Assembly (NCBI GenBank): GCA_030407085.1
Contig: CM059582.1
Span: forward strand, 161,750,001-161,814,000
Direction of reading: 5' to 3'
Source of the DNA: Trichopria drosophilae
Lineage: Eukaryota > Arthropoda > Insecta > Hymenoptera > Diapriidae
Length of the DNA: 64,000 nucleotides
Positions within the stretch are counted from its first letter, which is position 1, and every line of letters begins with the position of its first letter. Positions 47,380 through 58,100 of the stretch are shown here, piece after piece. The notes under the pieces are model-generated. The model searched no databases, was not told the DNA's origin, and saw only the letters and a program-made list of their open reading frames with translations. Made by a program: the position numbers and the translations under genes.

Positions 47380-47690
47380 TGGCGCTGATCGTAATTTTCC
47401 GTCCCTGTCTTTCTATGAGCCGATCTCTATGAAACTGCTTTCTCCCTTTCTCTTACATGGAAAACAGCCTGGGAGTTTGATCCTCTCACTCTTTCTGTAC
47501 TCGCCACACCTCTCATCTTTCTTTGTCTCTCTGCAGTCGGAGTATACGGAAAAAATATGCCGCGATGGCGACACGCAATGAGAAATGTGCGAGCAGCGGG
47601 ATCGGAGCCGGAGCAATGGCCAAATGCGAAGATCGCCACTAGGCGGCTAACTGATTCTATCCACGTGTTCGCTATTTACAGTGTCTCGAT
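47380..47690. promoter_or_regulatory. GC-elevated block, possible promoter or CTCF-like site
   Basis: Between repeats lies unique sequence with raised GC and many CpGs (GCAGCGGGATCGGAGCCGGA). It contains CGCCACTAGGCGGCT at 47634-47648, which resembles the CTCF/insulator core CCAC-AG-GGC. It could be an alternative 5' region of the minus-strand zinc-finger gene, but no exon can be proven. Confidence 0.25.
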
Positions 47691-47923
47691 GAACTACCTA
47701 TTAAACCATAACGAATTCAATCATTGATGTTACAACAAATCATAATTTCCGATAAAGAATAAAAGAATATGATTTTCGTTTTAGTAAAAGAATTGGTTAT
47801 GTTCTTTTTTTGGATTTCCGAACTGCAGGAGAATTATACTTTGTAAATTTTCAGTGTCAATCGTTTGATAATTTAATAATTATATGTATAATAATCCTAT
47901 CCTCTATGTATACCAGTCAAGGA
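47691..47923. other. Nothing recognisable
   Basis: Short AT-rich stretch between the GC-elevated block and the next MITE. Confidence 0.4.
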
Positions 47924-48422
47924 GTGGGTACCAAAATACTGGTCTATACCATAAACCCGAAAGTTCAAAAACCCTTCATTCAAAATCCCGATATAATAAA
48001 AACAGCGGCAGTTCAAAATCCCCATTCCTCAAAATCCTAAAATGTCAAACTGAAAATGTTCAAAGTCAAGTCAAGTCGATATTATGAGTCAGGTTTTTGA
48101 ATGTCGCGTTTTTTACGAATAGGTATATTTTAAGTTGTCGAGTTTTATGATCGTCAGGGTTTTGAACATTTAGGTTTTCAAAACTGAAAGGTTTTTGAAA
48201 CTGGTTTTTGAACTGTCTGTAGGGATTTTGTGGCCAATTCGATTTTACTTTATTTTGGAAGTTTTCAGTTTAACATCTCGAGATTTATAACATGCTGGAA
48301 TATTGACGAGTCGAAATGTTGAACATTAGGATTTTTAATTGTTACGTTTTTGATCATTGCGATCTAAAATGTAAGGTTTTTGAACTTTCGAGTTTATGAC
48401 ACACCGGGATTTTGGTACCCAC
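47924..48422. mobile_element. MITE with GTGGGTACCAAAAT termini
   Basis: Inverted termini GTGGGTACCAAAATACTGG and GGGATTTTGGTACCCAC. Pairing continues inward (ATAAACCCGAAAGTTCAAAA against its complement). The interior is built from GTTCAAAAACC/GGTTTTTGAAC words. No obvious target duplication and no gene; the plus-strand frames across the left half are repeat artefacts. Confidence 0.7.
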
Positions 48423-49188
48423 CCACGTTTACGTGAGGGCTGCCCTCAGCCCTTGCCTCGCTAACGCTCGGGCGGCAAGCCCCGGGCTTGGGGTGATCCC
48501 GCGCTTTCCTCCATTACATCATAATATACTATTTTTTCATCTGTGTCCGTCGTGGGAGGTTGCAAAATAAAACTTTACAGAATCGTGTCCTCTAAGGACG
48601 CACCCCACAAAAAGGGTTAAAGAAAAACGTTCGTTTTTTGGTCATGAGATGTTTACGGCCTCATATTGATTGTGCGTTCTCGGACCGGGTGACATCGCCA
48701 TTCCTCGGACATCCAATATCTGCTCAGGCTATAAAATTCGACTTTACCGCCATGGAACGAAAAATACAATGGCGTCCCGGAGAAAAATTTTAGGTACAAT
48801 TCTCATTGTATGCTCATAAAACTACGTATTAAATTATTTTCTTTCATGTAATAAATCTTTACATATTCCATACGATACTTGCATAACTAATAGGTGTATA
48901 CATATAATGAATATTTACAACTATAAGGCACTTGTTTCAATTTCTCATGAGGTTCTTAAAAATCCTACTTAAAATTTTTCGCAAGGGTCCCAAAAGGTGT
49001 GAAATAAGCATTTTATGTCCATGAATTGGGACAAAATGTTCGACGCACGAGTGTGATATTTACTCGTGTGATGGCATAAGTTCCTAGTCGGCTGAGCAGG
49101 TCTTTAACCTCAACGATCGCATTCTGGGCGTAAAGTCCAATATTACGGTCTAGTATCGAAAACCAGTATTGCACATGTATCACAAAAA
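48423..49188. other. Intergenic with a GC-rich patch and a MITE remnant
   Basis: 48425-48505 is strikingly GC-rich (GCTAACGCTCGGGCGGCAAG) in an AT-rich setting. About 48777-48987 looks like a decayed relative of the MITE at 22170 (left GAGAAAAATTTTAGGTA, right CTTAAAATTTTTCGCAAGGG). No gene seen. Confidence 0.35.
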
Positions 49189-49895
49189 CTCAACAAACGG
49201 GATCGCATGCAGAATGAAAATTTTACATGCAATTTCTTCCCCTTTCGCATTGATTTGTATGAAAATGAATGTTAAAATTGTACGTTTTTATACGTCTCTT
49301 AAACCCAGAGAATCTAATCGCATTCGAAACGTACGATATACTATATATGTTGCATGCGATTCTATACGGAAGCATCCATTCGAAGATGATGGCGTTACGA
49401 CGAAGAAGTTAATTTCAGTATATGAGACTTAATGCAATTTCATACGCAATAACGGATTCTATTTTCTGTTTTTGCATACGTTTCCACACGATTCCGTATG
49501 TTTTTGTGCAAGTGTTGCCGTTTGGGGGCGCATTAAGTGATGAGTCGAACGTTAGATTCGCATGTATTATCATACCCAAACTTTCTCGTAAGTGGTAAGA
49601 TTTTATAGTACCCGTATATAAGAATTGCGTGTTACGCGGATATATTATAATTAATCGTTCAGTATAGGTGTTCGTGCATACCTACAATTTGTTGCAAGTT
49701 ACGTTTACAGATATTATGATATATCATAACAAATTTTGTGGACATAAAGCCACATATTTTCGCATACGCTTGAGTGCGATTCATTCGTTTGAATGCGATC
49801 GTATACGATACTGTACGAAAAACTAAGAAAGAAATTGCATGAAATCGTATACTGAACCGCATTCATATAGTTTACATCTGGTCCCGCTTGTTGGG
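49189..49895. mobile_element. MITE filled with TACGATT words
   Basis: Imperfect inverted termini CTCAACAAACGGGATC and GGTCCCGCTTGTTGGG. The body is dense in GCATACG, TACGATT and CGCATTCG words in both orientations. This is the same architecture as the CCC...GGG group, but the left end reads CTC and no 2-bp duplication is visible. Confidence 0.55.
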
Positions 49896-50576
49896 ACTAT
49901 TTTAGTTGCGAATGTGGGTAAAGTGCACTTAAAATCCATCAAATTCGTACCATAAGTCGTACTTTACGCACACTGCGACAATACAAATTTAATTTAGTCA
50001 TGAACCGTTTTTCTCAATCAACATATATTTACTGTTTTTTATGGCCATTACAGTTCCAAATATTACAACCAAGCCCAACGTTCGACCATAATGGCCATAA
50101 AAACACTGTAACAATAACTAATATTTTACCAAAGTATGCTTAGTTATTTAGTGCGCACCGCAAACTGAATGGTAATGGATATTATCGCACGGGAACCCAT
50201 GCGGGAACGAATATTAATTCAAAAAAAATAATGTACAATATGAGTGCGGATTAGTGATAACTGATTCGTTCGGGATTAAATCATTCGCGTCGGAACTTGC
50301 ATGATGTTTTTTTTTAATATTATTTTACGTCAACTTTTGTGAACCCACATGGGACTAAATCGCGACGGGACCTACAGTTTATGAAGATGGAATCCGAACC
50401 ACCTGAGCTTTGGCGTTTTAGAATTTGCATGATGTCAAAACTTCTCTTTTGAATCATTTCATATGTATACTATACGATATACGAACTGAAGTTATAGTAC
50501 GTTTTTTTATTTACGTACAATTTATTTCCATAATAATTATTGAAATTGGAAGAAAAATCGGATATTTTAAATTAGG
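49896..50576. other. Intergenic, nothing recognisable
   Basis: No gene or clear repeat. A short complementary pair (CCAAATATTACAACC region) is too weak to call. Confidence 0.35.
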
Positions 50577-50727
50577 TCACGTGACTTCGAATCCCGATGA
50601 AAGGTCGCAGTGGCTCTATCTCTTGGTGGAAAGTGGGATGTTGAAATTTGTTACATATATACAACAGGTTAGTTCCAAATATGCAGTGAGATAGAGCCAC
50701 TGTGGACCATTCCTCAAGCAGTCACGT
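50577..50727. mobile_element. 150-bp MITE/hairpin
   Basis: Inverted arms: CACGTGACTTCG and GGTCGCAGTGGCTCTATCTC on the left, GAGATAGAGCCACTGTGGACC and GCAGTCACGTAA on the right. The 17-bp inner arm GTGGCTCTATCTC pairs perfectly. No coding capacity. Confidence 0.65.
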
Positions 50728-51179
50728 AACATCGATTTAAATTGTCTCGTAATTTTTAACGAATTTCAATAGTTATTATCTAATTGATTACTACATAAAT
50801 AAGAAAACGGTGTTGTAACTTTTGTTTTTACATGTCAATTTATCATTTAGTATAAAAATTAGAAATCATGCAAGTTCCCTATTTACAGTACTTGTATAAT
50901 AATGTAATATATTCTCATAAGATTTCATCAATAATTGTAAAGATCCCCAATTTTAACAAATTTTAATTCATTTTTGATTTGATAGAATTTTTAGAAAATT
51001 GTTACACATTTTCAAAAATTGAATTATCATATAAAATGTTTTGTTTTTCAATTTCGATTGTTTACATGAAATTGATTAAAAATACTAAAGGTATAAAATA
51101 ATTTGAAATATTTTTTTCTATCGGAATACGAAACATTCCATATAACAATTTGTTAGTAATGAAAGTACTAAGTACCGAT
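50728..51179. other. Intergenic, nothing recognisable
   Basis: AT-rich sequence without a supported feature. Confidence 0.4.
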
Positions 51180-51800
51180 CGTTTAGTTAGATACAATGAC
51201 AACCAAAAACGTTTCAAATTTGTTCAGGGATTGGTCTACTGCAATGTCATTGAAAGGAACTTTGTTTACTAATTTGGCGTAAAATGGCCCTGTAAATTTT
51301 TCTACGGCACGGAGCCGATAAAATCTTGGAAACTGTAATTCCCTCGGCAATGTATTTACTTGTGCTCGACTAACTATATTCTCGTTGACAAACCTGTCCA
51401 GATGGCGTGTGACCCAACGGAGCATCGAATCCGTTTATTTCGTTGTCTTTCGACTTTCTTCACAGCTTGAATTCATGACCGGTTTTCTTTCGGGCGCCTC
51501 TCTCGAGCTTGATTTCAAAAATCGAGAGACGGCGAACGCGGTCGAATCTGTGTCGTACCTGATGTATCAAACGAAATAGATGAGAGACACGAAGTTTTCG
51601 GAGCCGCAAATGATGACTTTCAGAGTAGTGGCGTTGTACGCGAACTTCGTTATTAAAACTGAAAATGGCCGCTGCACTGCAATCGCGATGAAACTCTTTA
51701 GTCCAAAGTTGAAGCTTTTAGAATTTGGTTCCAGACAGAATCGTAAAGATGTAACACTGGTTCACTTTTCGAATAATTGAACTCTTGCTCCACTTCAATT
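51180..51800. other. GC-elevated block, possible 5' exon or promoter
   Basis: Composition is clearly more GC- and CpG-rich than the flanks and both strands show short open frames. On the minus strand a leader-like sequence precedes ATGCTCCGTTGGGTC, and a donor-like CTGGACAG|GTTTGT follows 11 codons later. On the plus strand ATGACCGGTTTTCTTTCGGG opens a short frame. The minus model does not join in phase to the zinc-finger exon at 42126, so its gene is unknown. It could also be the regulatory region of a gene outside the window. Confidence 0.3.
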
Positions 51801-53221
51801 AATACTAGAAAAGATTCGTTTGAATCACTAAAGAATGGCGATATATTTTGTCCTTGCTCATTGTTCACATGTGTGCATTACATGACATACACATGCCCTT
51901 TTGCTAGTTCCGTCCCACGCCACAAGAGGGCCAGATTATTTTACGGAAATTAAACCAAAAACTGGAATTGTTTGCATTTATACAATCTATTACTAAATTT
52001 TTAAACTTATGTTAAGCATTGCATGACCTACGACAAGGTACATAATTTCATATTTATACATACATATCTATTACGATTATATAACATTGAACTTATTCTA
52101 GATATATGGTAGGGGGAGATCGAAGCTGTATGCTATACGTGGGCTATGTGTCCGCAAGGTATATCTATCGAGGAAATTAATGAATACAAATTTAAATAAT
52201 ATGGAATTTATTATATGCACGAATTAAAATAAGTGATTTAAAAAGCATTCGTTGGTGTTTACGTGTATGATAATATTCGTATGTTAATTGCATTCCATAA
52301 CAAGTAACAATTGGTAGACAGGGTCGGGGTTTCATATCTACAAGATATACAACGAAATTAATCAATAAATATTTAAATAACATCTTAAGTATTTTCTAGT
52401 TAGTTAGTTAGTCTTATTATTATACGTATATAAAACTAACTAAATTTTTGTGAAGTGTCACTTTTATAGGTTATTCTTTCGTTCGAAGGAGATTATCTGA
52501 TTATAATAAACCATGCATATATTGGCCGCTATCGAAACGCCCTCTTATCGGTTACATTTGACATTTTTTAGTAGCAAAGATTCAAATTTAACCTACCTGG
52601 CGATGCAAAAATTACATTTCATAATTTAAAAACTCATATATTAATTACAAAAGCTACAAACTTTTATTAATTCCGATTTATTTGACAAAATGTCAATATC
52701 AAAATGCAAGTATGCCTATAAATAATTATTTAAAAGTCCTACAAATATTTTGTTAAAAATCACTTGTCATTAATATTATTCAATATTCTATTCAATTATT
52801 TACCCGATCTGTGCACAAATTTAACTTTCGTTTATAGCAATATATTCCCTATACTAATTATTAATTAAGTCATTTATAACATTCAATTAATAAGATTTAA
52901 ATTATATTAAAATGAATAATTCTTACATTAGTTGCTTACTCTGAATGTATACACGATGTCCCACAACTCACGGACCGTATTGCAGGTACGTCTTCTACAT
53001 GAAATTTCAAGCAAAAATGTCCTGTACCAAAATGGGAACTGATGCCTACCATTTGATTAGCGCGCCATTGAAGTTTAGGAGAAAAAATCACTGTTTTTGC
53101 GATAACTTGTCTTCTTTGAAGATATCTTAACAAAGTATATTATTTAATTTGTTGTAGACATTTATCGGTCAGTAATAATGATAACATATAAGAATAACTT
53201 AAGGTTATAAAAAAAAATATA
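51801..53221. other. Intergenic, nothing recognisable
   Basis: AT-rich. One CTCF-like word (CCACAAGAGGGCCAG) occurs at 51920-51934. No gene, RNA or clear transposon seen. Confidence 0.35.
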
Positions 53222-53223
53222 TA

Positions 53224-54438
53224 CAGGGTGACCCATTTTAACTTCCACACCAGATTATCTTAAAAGGAATGTATTTTTTTTTTTTAAGTTTCAGACATAA
53301 GTTTTTGTATTTTTCCTTGGATATTTAATGATGATATTGAATTTGACCTTGAACATGACCTTGAAGGTTATTTCAAGGTCAAGTTTGGTTTTTAAATGGA
53401 AACCCCTATTTTTTCTCACGGATTTGGAAAGAGCACAAAATTTTACGTTCGAATATGATATGGCCGATGTTTTGATCAAGGTAATTTCAAGGTGAAACTT
53501 AAAAGTTCCCGTAACTGCGAATTATCTCAGCGGGAGTGTATTTTCGGGGAAAATGTTACAGACAAAAGTTTAAGGATATCTCCCTGGCTATTCAATGGTA
53601 CTATTGAAATTGACCTTGAAGGTTATTTCAAGGTGAAGTTTTTTTTAAATGGAATCCCTATTTTTGTCATGAATTCGGAAAGAACACAAAATTTCTGAAA
53701 GCTGGGATTCCCAACATCGATTGAAATATTTTCTACAATGCGACGCTGCCATTTTGAAATTCACAAATCAAATTATGCATAAATAGGGGTCGACTTCGAA
53801 GATCATTTCAAGGTCAAGTATGTTTGACCTTGGGGTCGAATTTGAATGTCATTTCAAGGTCAAGTTCAATTTTTCAAATGGGAACTACTTGTATAAAGTT
53901 TGTAATTGCAGTTAAATTTTCGCCAAGTTGACATTGAGTTAAAAGATATTGTCAAAGTCATGTTCTGAAGTAAAACTTTCCGTTCTAAAAAATACTGGTT
54001 CCCATTAGAAAAATGGAACTAGACCTTGAAATTACCTTCAAAGTAATAGTCAAGGTCAAAATTAATATCACCATTAGATAGATAAAGAAAAATCCTTGAA
54101 CTTTTATCTTTAACATTTTCCCCGAAAATGCACTCCTGCCGAGATAATTCGCCGTTACGGGAACCTTAAAGTTTCACCTTGAAACGACCTTGATCAAAAT
54201 ATCGGCCATATCATATTCGAACGTAAAATTTTGTGCTCCTTCCGAATCCGTGAGAAAAAATAGGAGTTTCCATTTCAAAAAACAAACTTGACCTTAAAAT
54301 AATCATCAAGGTCATCTTCAAGTCAAATTCAATATCATCATTAAATAGTCAAGGGAAAATACTTATGTCTGAAAATTTTTTCAGAAAATGCATTCCTTTC
54401 TAGAAAATCTTGTGGGGAAGTTAAAATGGGTCACCTTG
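53224..54438. mobile_element. TA-flanked 1.2-kb palindromic element
   Basis: Termini CAGGGTGACCCATTTTAACT and AGTTAAAATGGGTCACCTTG with TA on both sides (53222-53223, 54439-54440). The arms pair over most of the length, and CAAGGTCAA/TTGACCTTG words recur throughout. Its right TA is shared with the next element, so two TA-specific elements abut exactly. Confidence 0.8.
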
Positions 54439-55176
54439 TACAGGGGAAGACAGGGCGAAGCTGCGAACGGGGCGAAATGACGAATCTCAAATATTTCCGT
54501 TATGATCATACTGATTGTGAAATATCATATGTGGTTTCTTTGTTTACACCATTTTTCACATTTTGAGGCATGTTTTTTCTCTTAGCTACCTTTGGTATCG
54601 AGAAATGTAATTTTTAAATAAAATTTTTAGGGCATTTTCCTGTACTTTGTTCTCACCCGCTAAACATGTAACATAAATGGAACGTTACATTTTATCCCGT
54701 TTATGGGAAAAAAGTAACGTTTTGTAACAACGTCTTGTTGCAGTTTACACAACGTTCCACAGCAACCAAATACGTAAAGTTAATGCGTAACGTTATCAGA
54801 ATGTGACTTTATAACAGTTTTAAAAACGTTTCGCGGAATCGTTTCTGCAACGTCACAAAATCACCAAGAAATTTTAAAACGTCGCGTTCAGGTTACTAAC
54901 GTAACATTCATGTAATGTTACGAATGCGACGTTTCGTTGATATGTATATAGTCGAAAAGCCCCCAAGCGGGCTCGATTGTTACCAACTCAGACTTCGTCT
55001 TCAATCTTCGGAAGCGTTCGGCTATATTCGGAACCTCCGCCATATTGCTGAAATTTGTCCGCTGAGCATACGAACAAAATCGATGAAGAAAATCCGTCCA
55101 TACTTTGTGTGATAAAAAACGTAACCGCATTTTCCTTTAATAACAATAATTTTATATACAGTTTTTTTTTAATAAC

Positions 55177-58100
55177 ATGGAGGAGGCTCATACCTTTAGC
55201 TACTTACAATTAGGTGGAAAAGAGGTAAAGTATACATAATACATATATGTTTATTATTGTTCCCTTTCTTTAATCTCTGCAATTATAGAAAGTAATGTGT
55301 TTTTTATTTTTTTAAATTAATTTTTTTCATTTATATGTTCTTTCAGTTATATGCCTAATTAATTACCAAAAGTTTATCCACTTAATTGAAAATAAAAATA
55401 TGGGTAAAATAAAGAAATTTTTTGTCTCAAAAAGACACATACGTCGAATAGTGAAAAAAGAATTTTTTCAAACTTTATCATCTACTCTTCCCTCTTTTAA
55501 AATGCGAAACGACCTATTACAATGTAATTTAGATGAAGCTGTACTCAAATCACATAGTACGGAAAATAAAACGAAACCTACAAACACTGATTTTCAATCT
55601 GTGCAAATTGTAAATAAAAAATTGGAAGGTACAGTACAAAATAATACTGACGATAGTGATAGCTGCTCTGTTGAAAACGAAGTGTATGAAATGGAACCTA
55701 CAATTGAAATAGTTGAACCAGATAAACATCCATCAGTAACTAAGGATACATATGAAAACATAAAAATGTGGTTCCTTAAATACAGGCATTTACTGAGTCA
55801 ACTTGCGATGAATGAATTATTAGACATTCTTCGAATACCATATCCAAACCTTCCTGCAGATTCACGTACCTTATTGAAAACACCAAATTCTTGTTTGTAC
55901 GAAATAATAAGTGTTCCTCCCGGTAATTATTGTCATATCGGCATCGAAAATAATATCCGCAAACTTGTGACGAACAATATGTTTTTGCAAAATATTTTAT
56001 TTGAAACTCTAGAATCGACAGTTTTACTACCAGTTAGCATAAATATAGATGGACTACCAATTTCGAAAAGCTCCACTAGTCAATTCTGGCCAATTCTCAT
56101 GTCTGTAGATATAAGCGAATCAAAAGATCGAAATGTTTCCAAACCGTTTGCAGTTGGAATCTATCACGGATACAAAAAACCTGATGATGCAAAACAGTTT
56201 TTGAATGTATTCATATCAGAATTTAAACACCTTCAAGAAAATGGCTTCACTTTACATAATAAAATAATCAAAATAAAGGCTGATAAATTACTTTGCGATG
56301 CTCCTGCAAAATCATTTGTTTTATCTATAAAAGGCCATACAGGTTATAATAGCTGCACAAAGTGTACTCAGACAGGAAATTATATTAATGGAAGAGTATC
56401 ATTTCTAGAAACTAAAGTGACATTGAGAACCGATAAAACTTTTGAAGAAAAATTAGACGAAGATTTTCACAATGGCACAAGTTCTTTTGAAGATATAAAA
56501 ATGGGTTTAGTGTCCCAAGTACCACTTGATGGCATGCACTTGGTCTTTCTTGGCGTGATGAAAAGACTTATAAAGTTCTGGGTTCGAGGAAAAAAGAATA
56601 TTCGTCTAATTGATGACGATATAAAAGCAATTGATAATCATGTGTTAATTTTGAAAAAGTTCATACCTAAAGAATTTAGCCGCTTACCAAGAAGTATTCA
56701 AGATATCGAATACTATAAAGCTACTGAGTTGCGACAATTTTTGTTGTACATTGGACCAGTCGTGTTACAAACCATACAAAACAAGAATATATACAAACAC
56801 TTTATGTCATTGTCATGTGCTATTCGCATTTTGTGCAGCTCTGAATTATATATTCTATATAATGATTATGCATCGCAACTCCTCGTATATTTTGTAGAAA
56901 AATATGCAGTCATTTATGGACCTGAATATATTAATCATAATGTACATGGTCTTATCCATTTACCTGCAGAATGTTTAACACACGGACCACTCGATTCTTT
57001 TAGTTGTTTTAAGTTTGAAAATTATTTACATGAAATGAAAAAGAGAATACAAACCTCAAAACACCCTCTTCAACAAATTTGTAACCGATTAAAGGAGCAA
57101 GATGAAGTTAAAAATCAAACTAATAAGATCTATCCAATTTTATTTCAGCAATGTAATGTACGAATAAATAATAATGAACATTTAGTATATTACAAAAAAT
57201 TGGATGAAGGAAATTATGAAGTTAATAATGATAAAGAAAACTGCATAATGCTTAAAGATAAATCTATTATGTTCATACAAAGTATTTTTCAAAATAAAAA
57301 AAGTATGGAAATTTTTGTAACAGGAACTCAATTCATTGAATCAACAGAATTCTTTAATTCACCTTGTTCTTCTACATTATTTAATATCGTTAAAATTAAA
57401 AATATATCGAACTTATCATATACTGTAAATATTAAGGATATTGTTGCTAAATGCCTAGGTTTTCCAGATGATGATAATTTCATCATTATTCCTTTGATTC
57501 ATACTTTGTGATATACATATAAAAAGGTATTTCTCGTGCTTTAATGTAATATCTAATATCGTATATCTTTGCCACATTCAACATATTTTGTATTGAATAT
57601 TTTTAATTTATTTGTTTTTAAAAGTAAATATACTATTTCAGTTTATTTGGTCCGTGGTAGAATTTGATAGTGACAATTCTGAAGAAGCGTCGACAGTGGA
57701 AGTCATTCCAACAATTTGGATAAATTATTTAAATGGACATTTAATGACATGTAAATGGCCTGATAAAAATTACAGAAAAGCAATAAAAAACCGATTGGTG
57801 CCCACAAGTTCTTGGCAGACATGCCAACTACAACAGATCTTTGGGCAAACAGGTAATAAATAAAATTGTCTTATTATTGTGCCTAAAATATTGTACATGA
57901 GTTTATAATATATTTCGTATCTAAGTAATAAAATCTTATTTATTTAAAGATGACTATGACACTGCAGTGAATTTAGCAAAGAGGAAAACTCAAACCGATA
58001 CCGATGTGTCAATAGTTGCTGACACTAACAAAAAAAAAAGAAGAACGAAATCAAAGAAAAACAAAGATTACATAAGCGACTTCAGTGACGATTGTAATTT

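Noticed and set aside
49169..49432. 87-codon plus-strand frame
   Set aside because: It coincides with the TACGATT-rich MITE and shows no protein-like conservation pattern.
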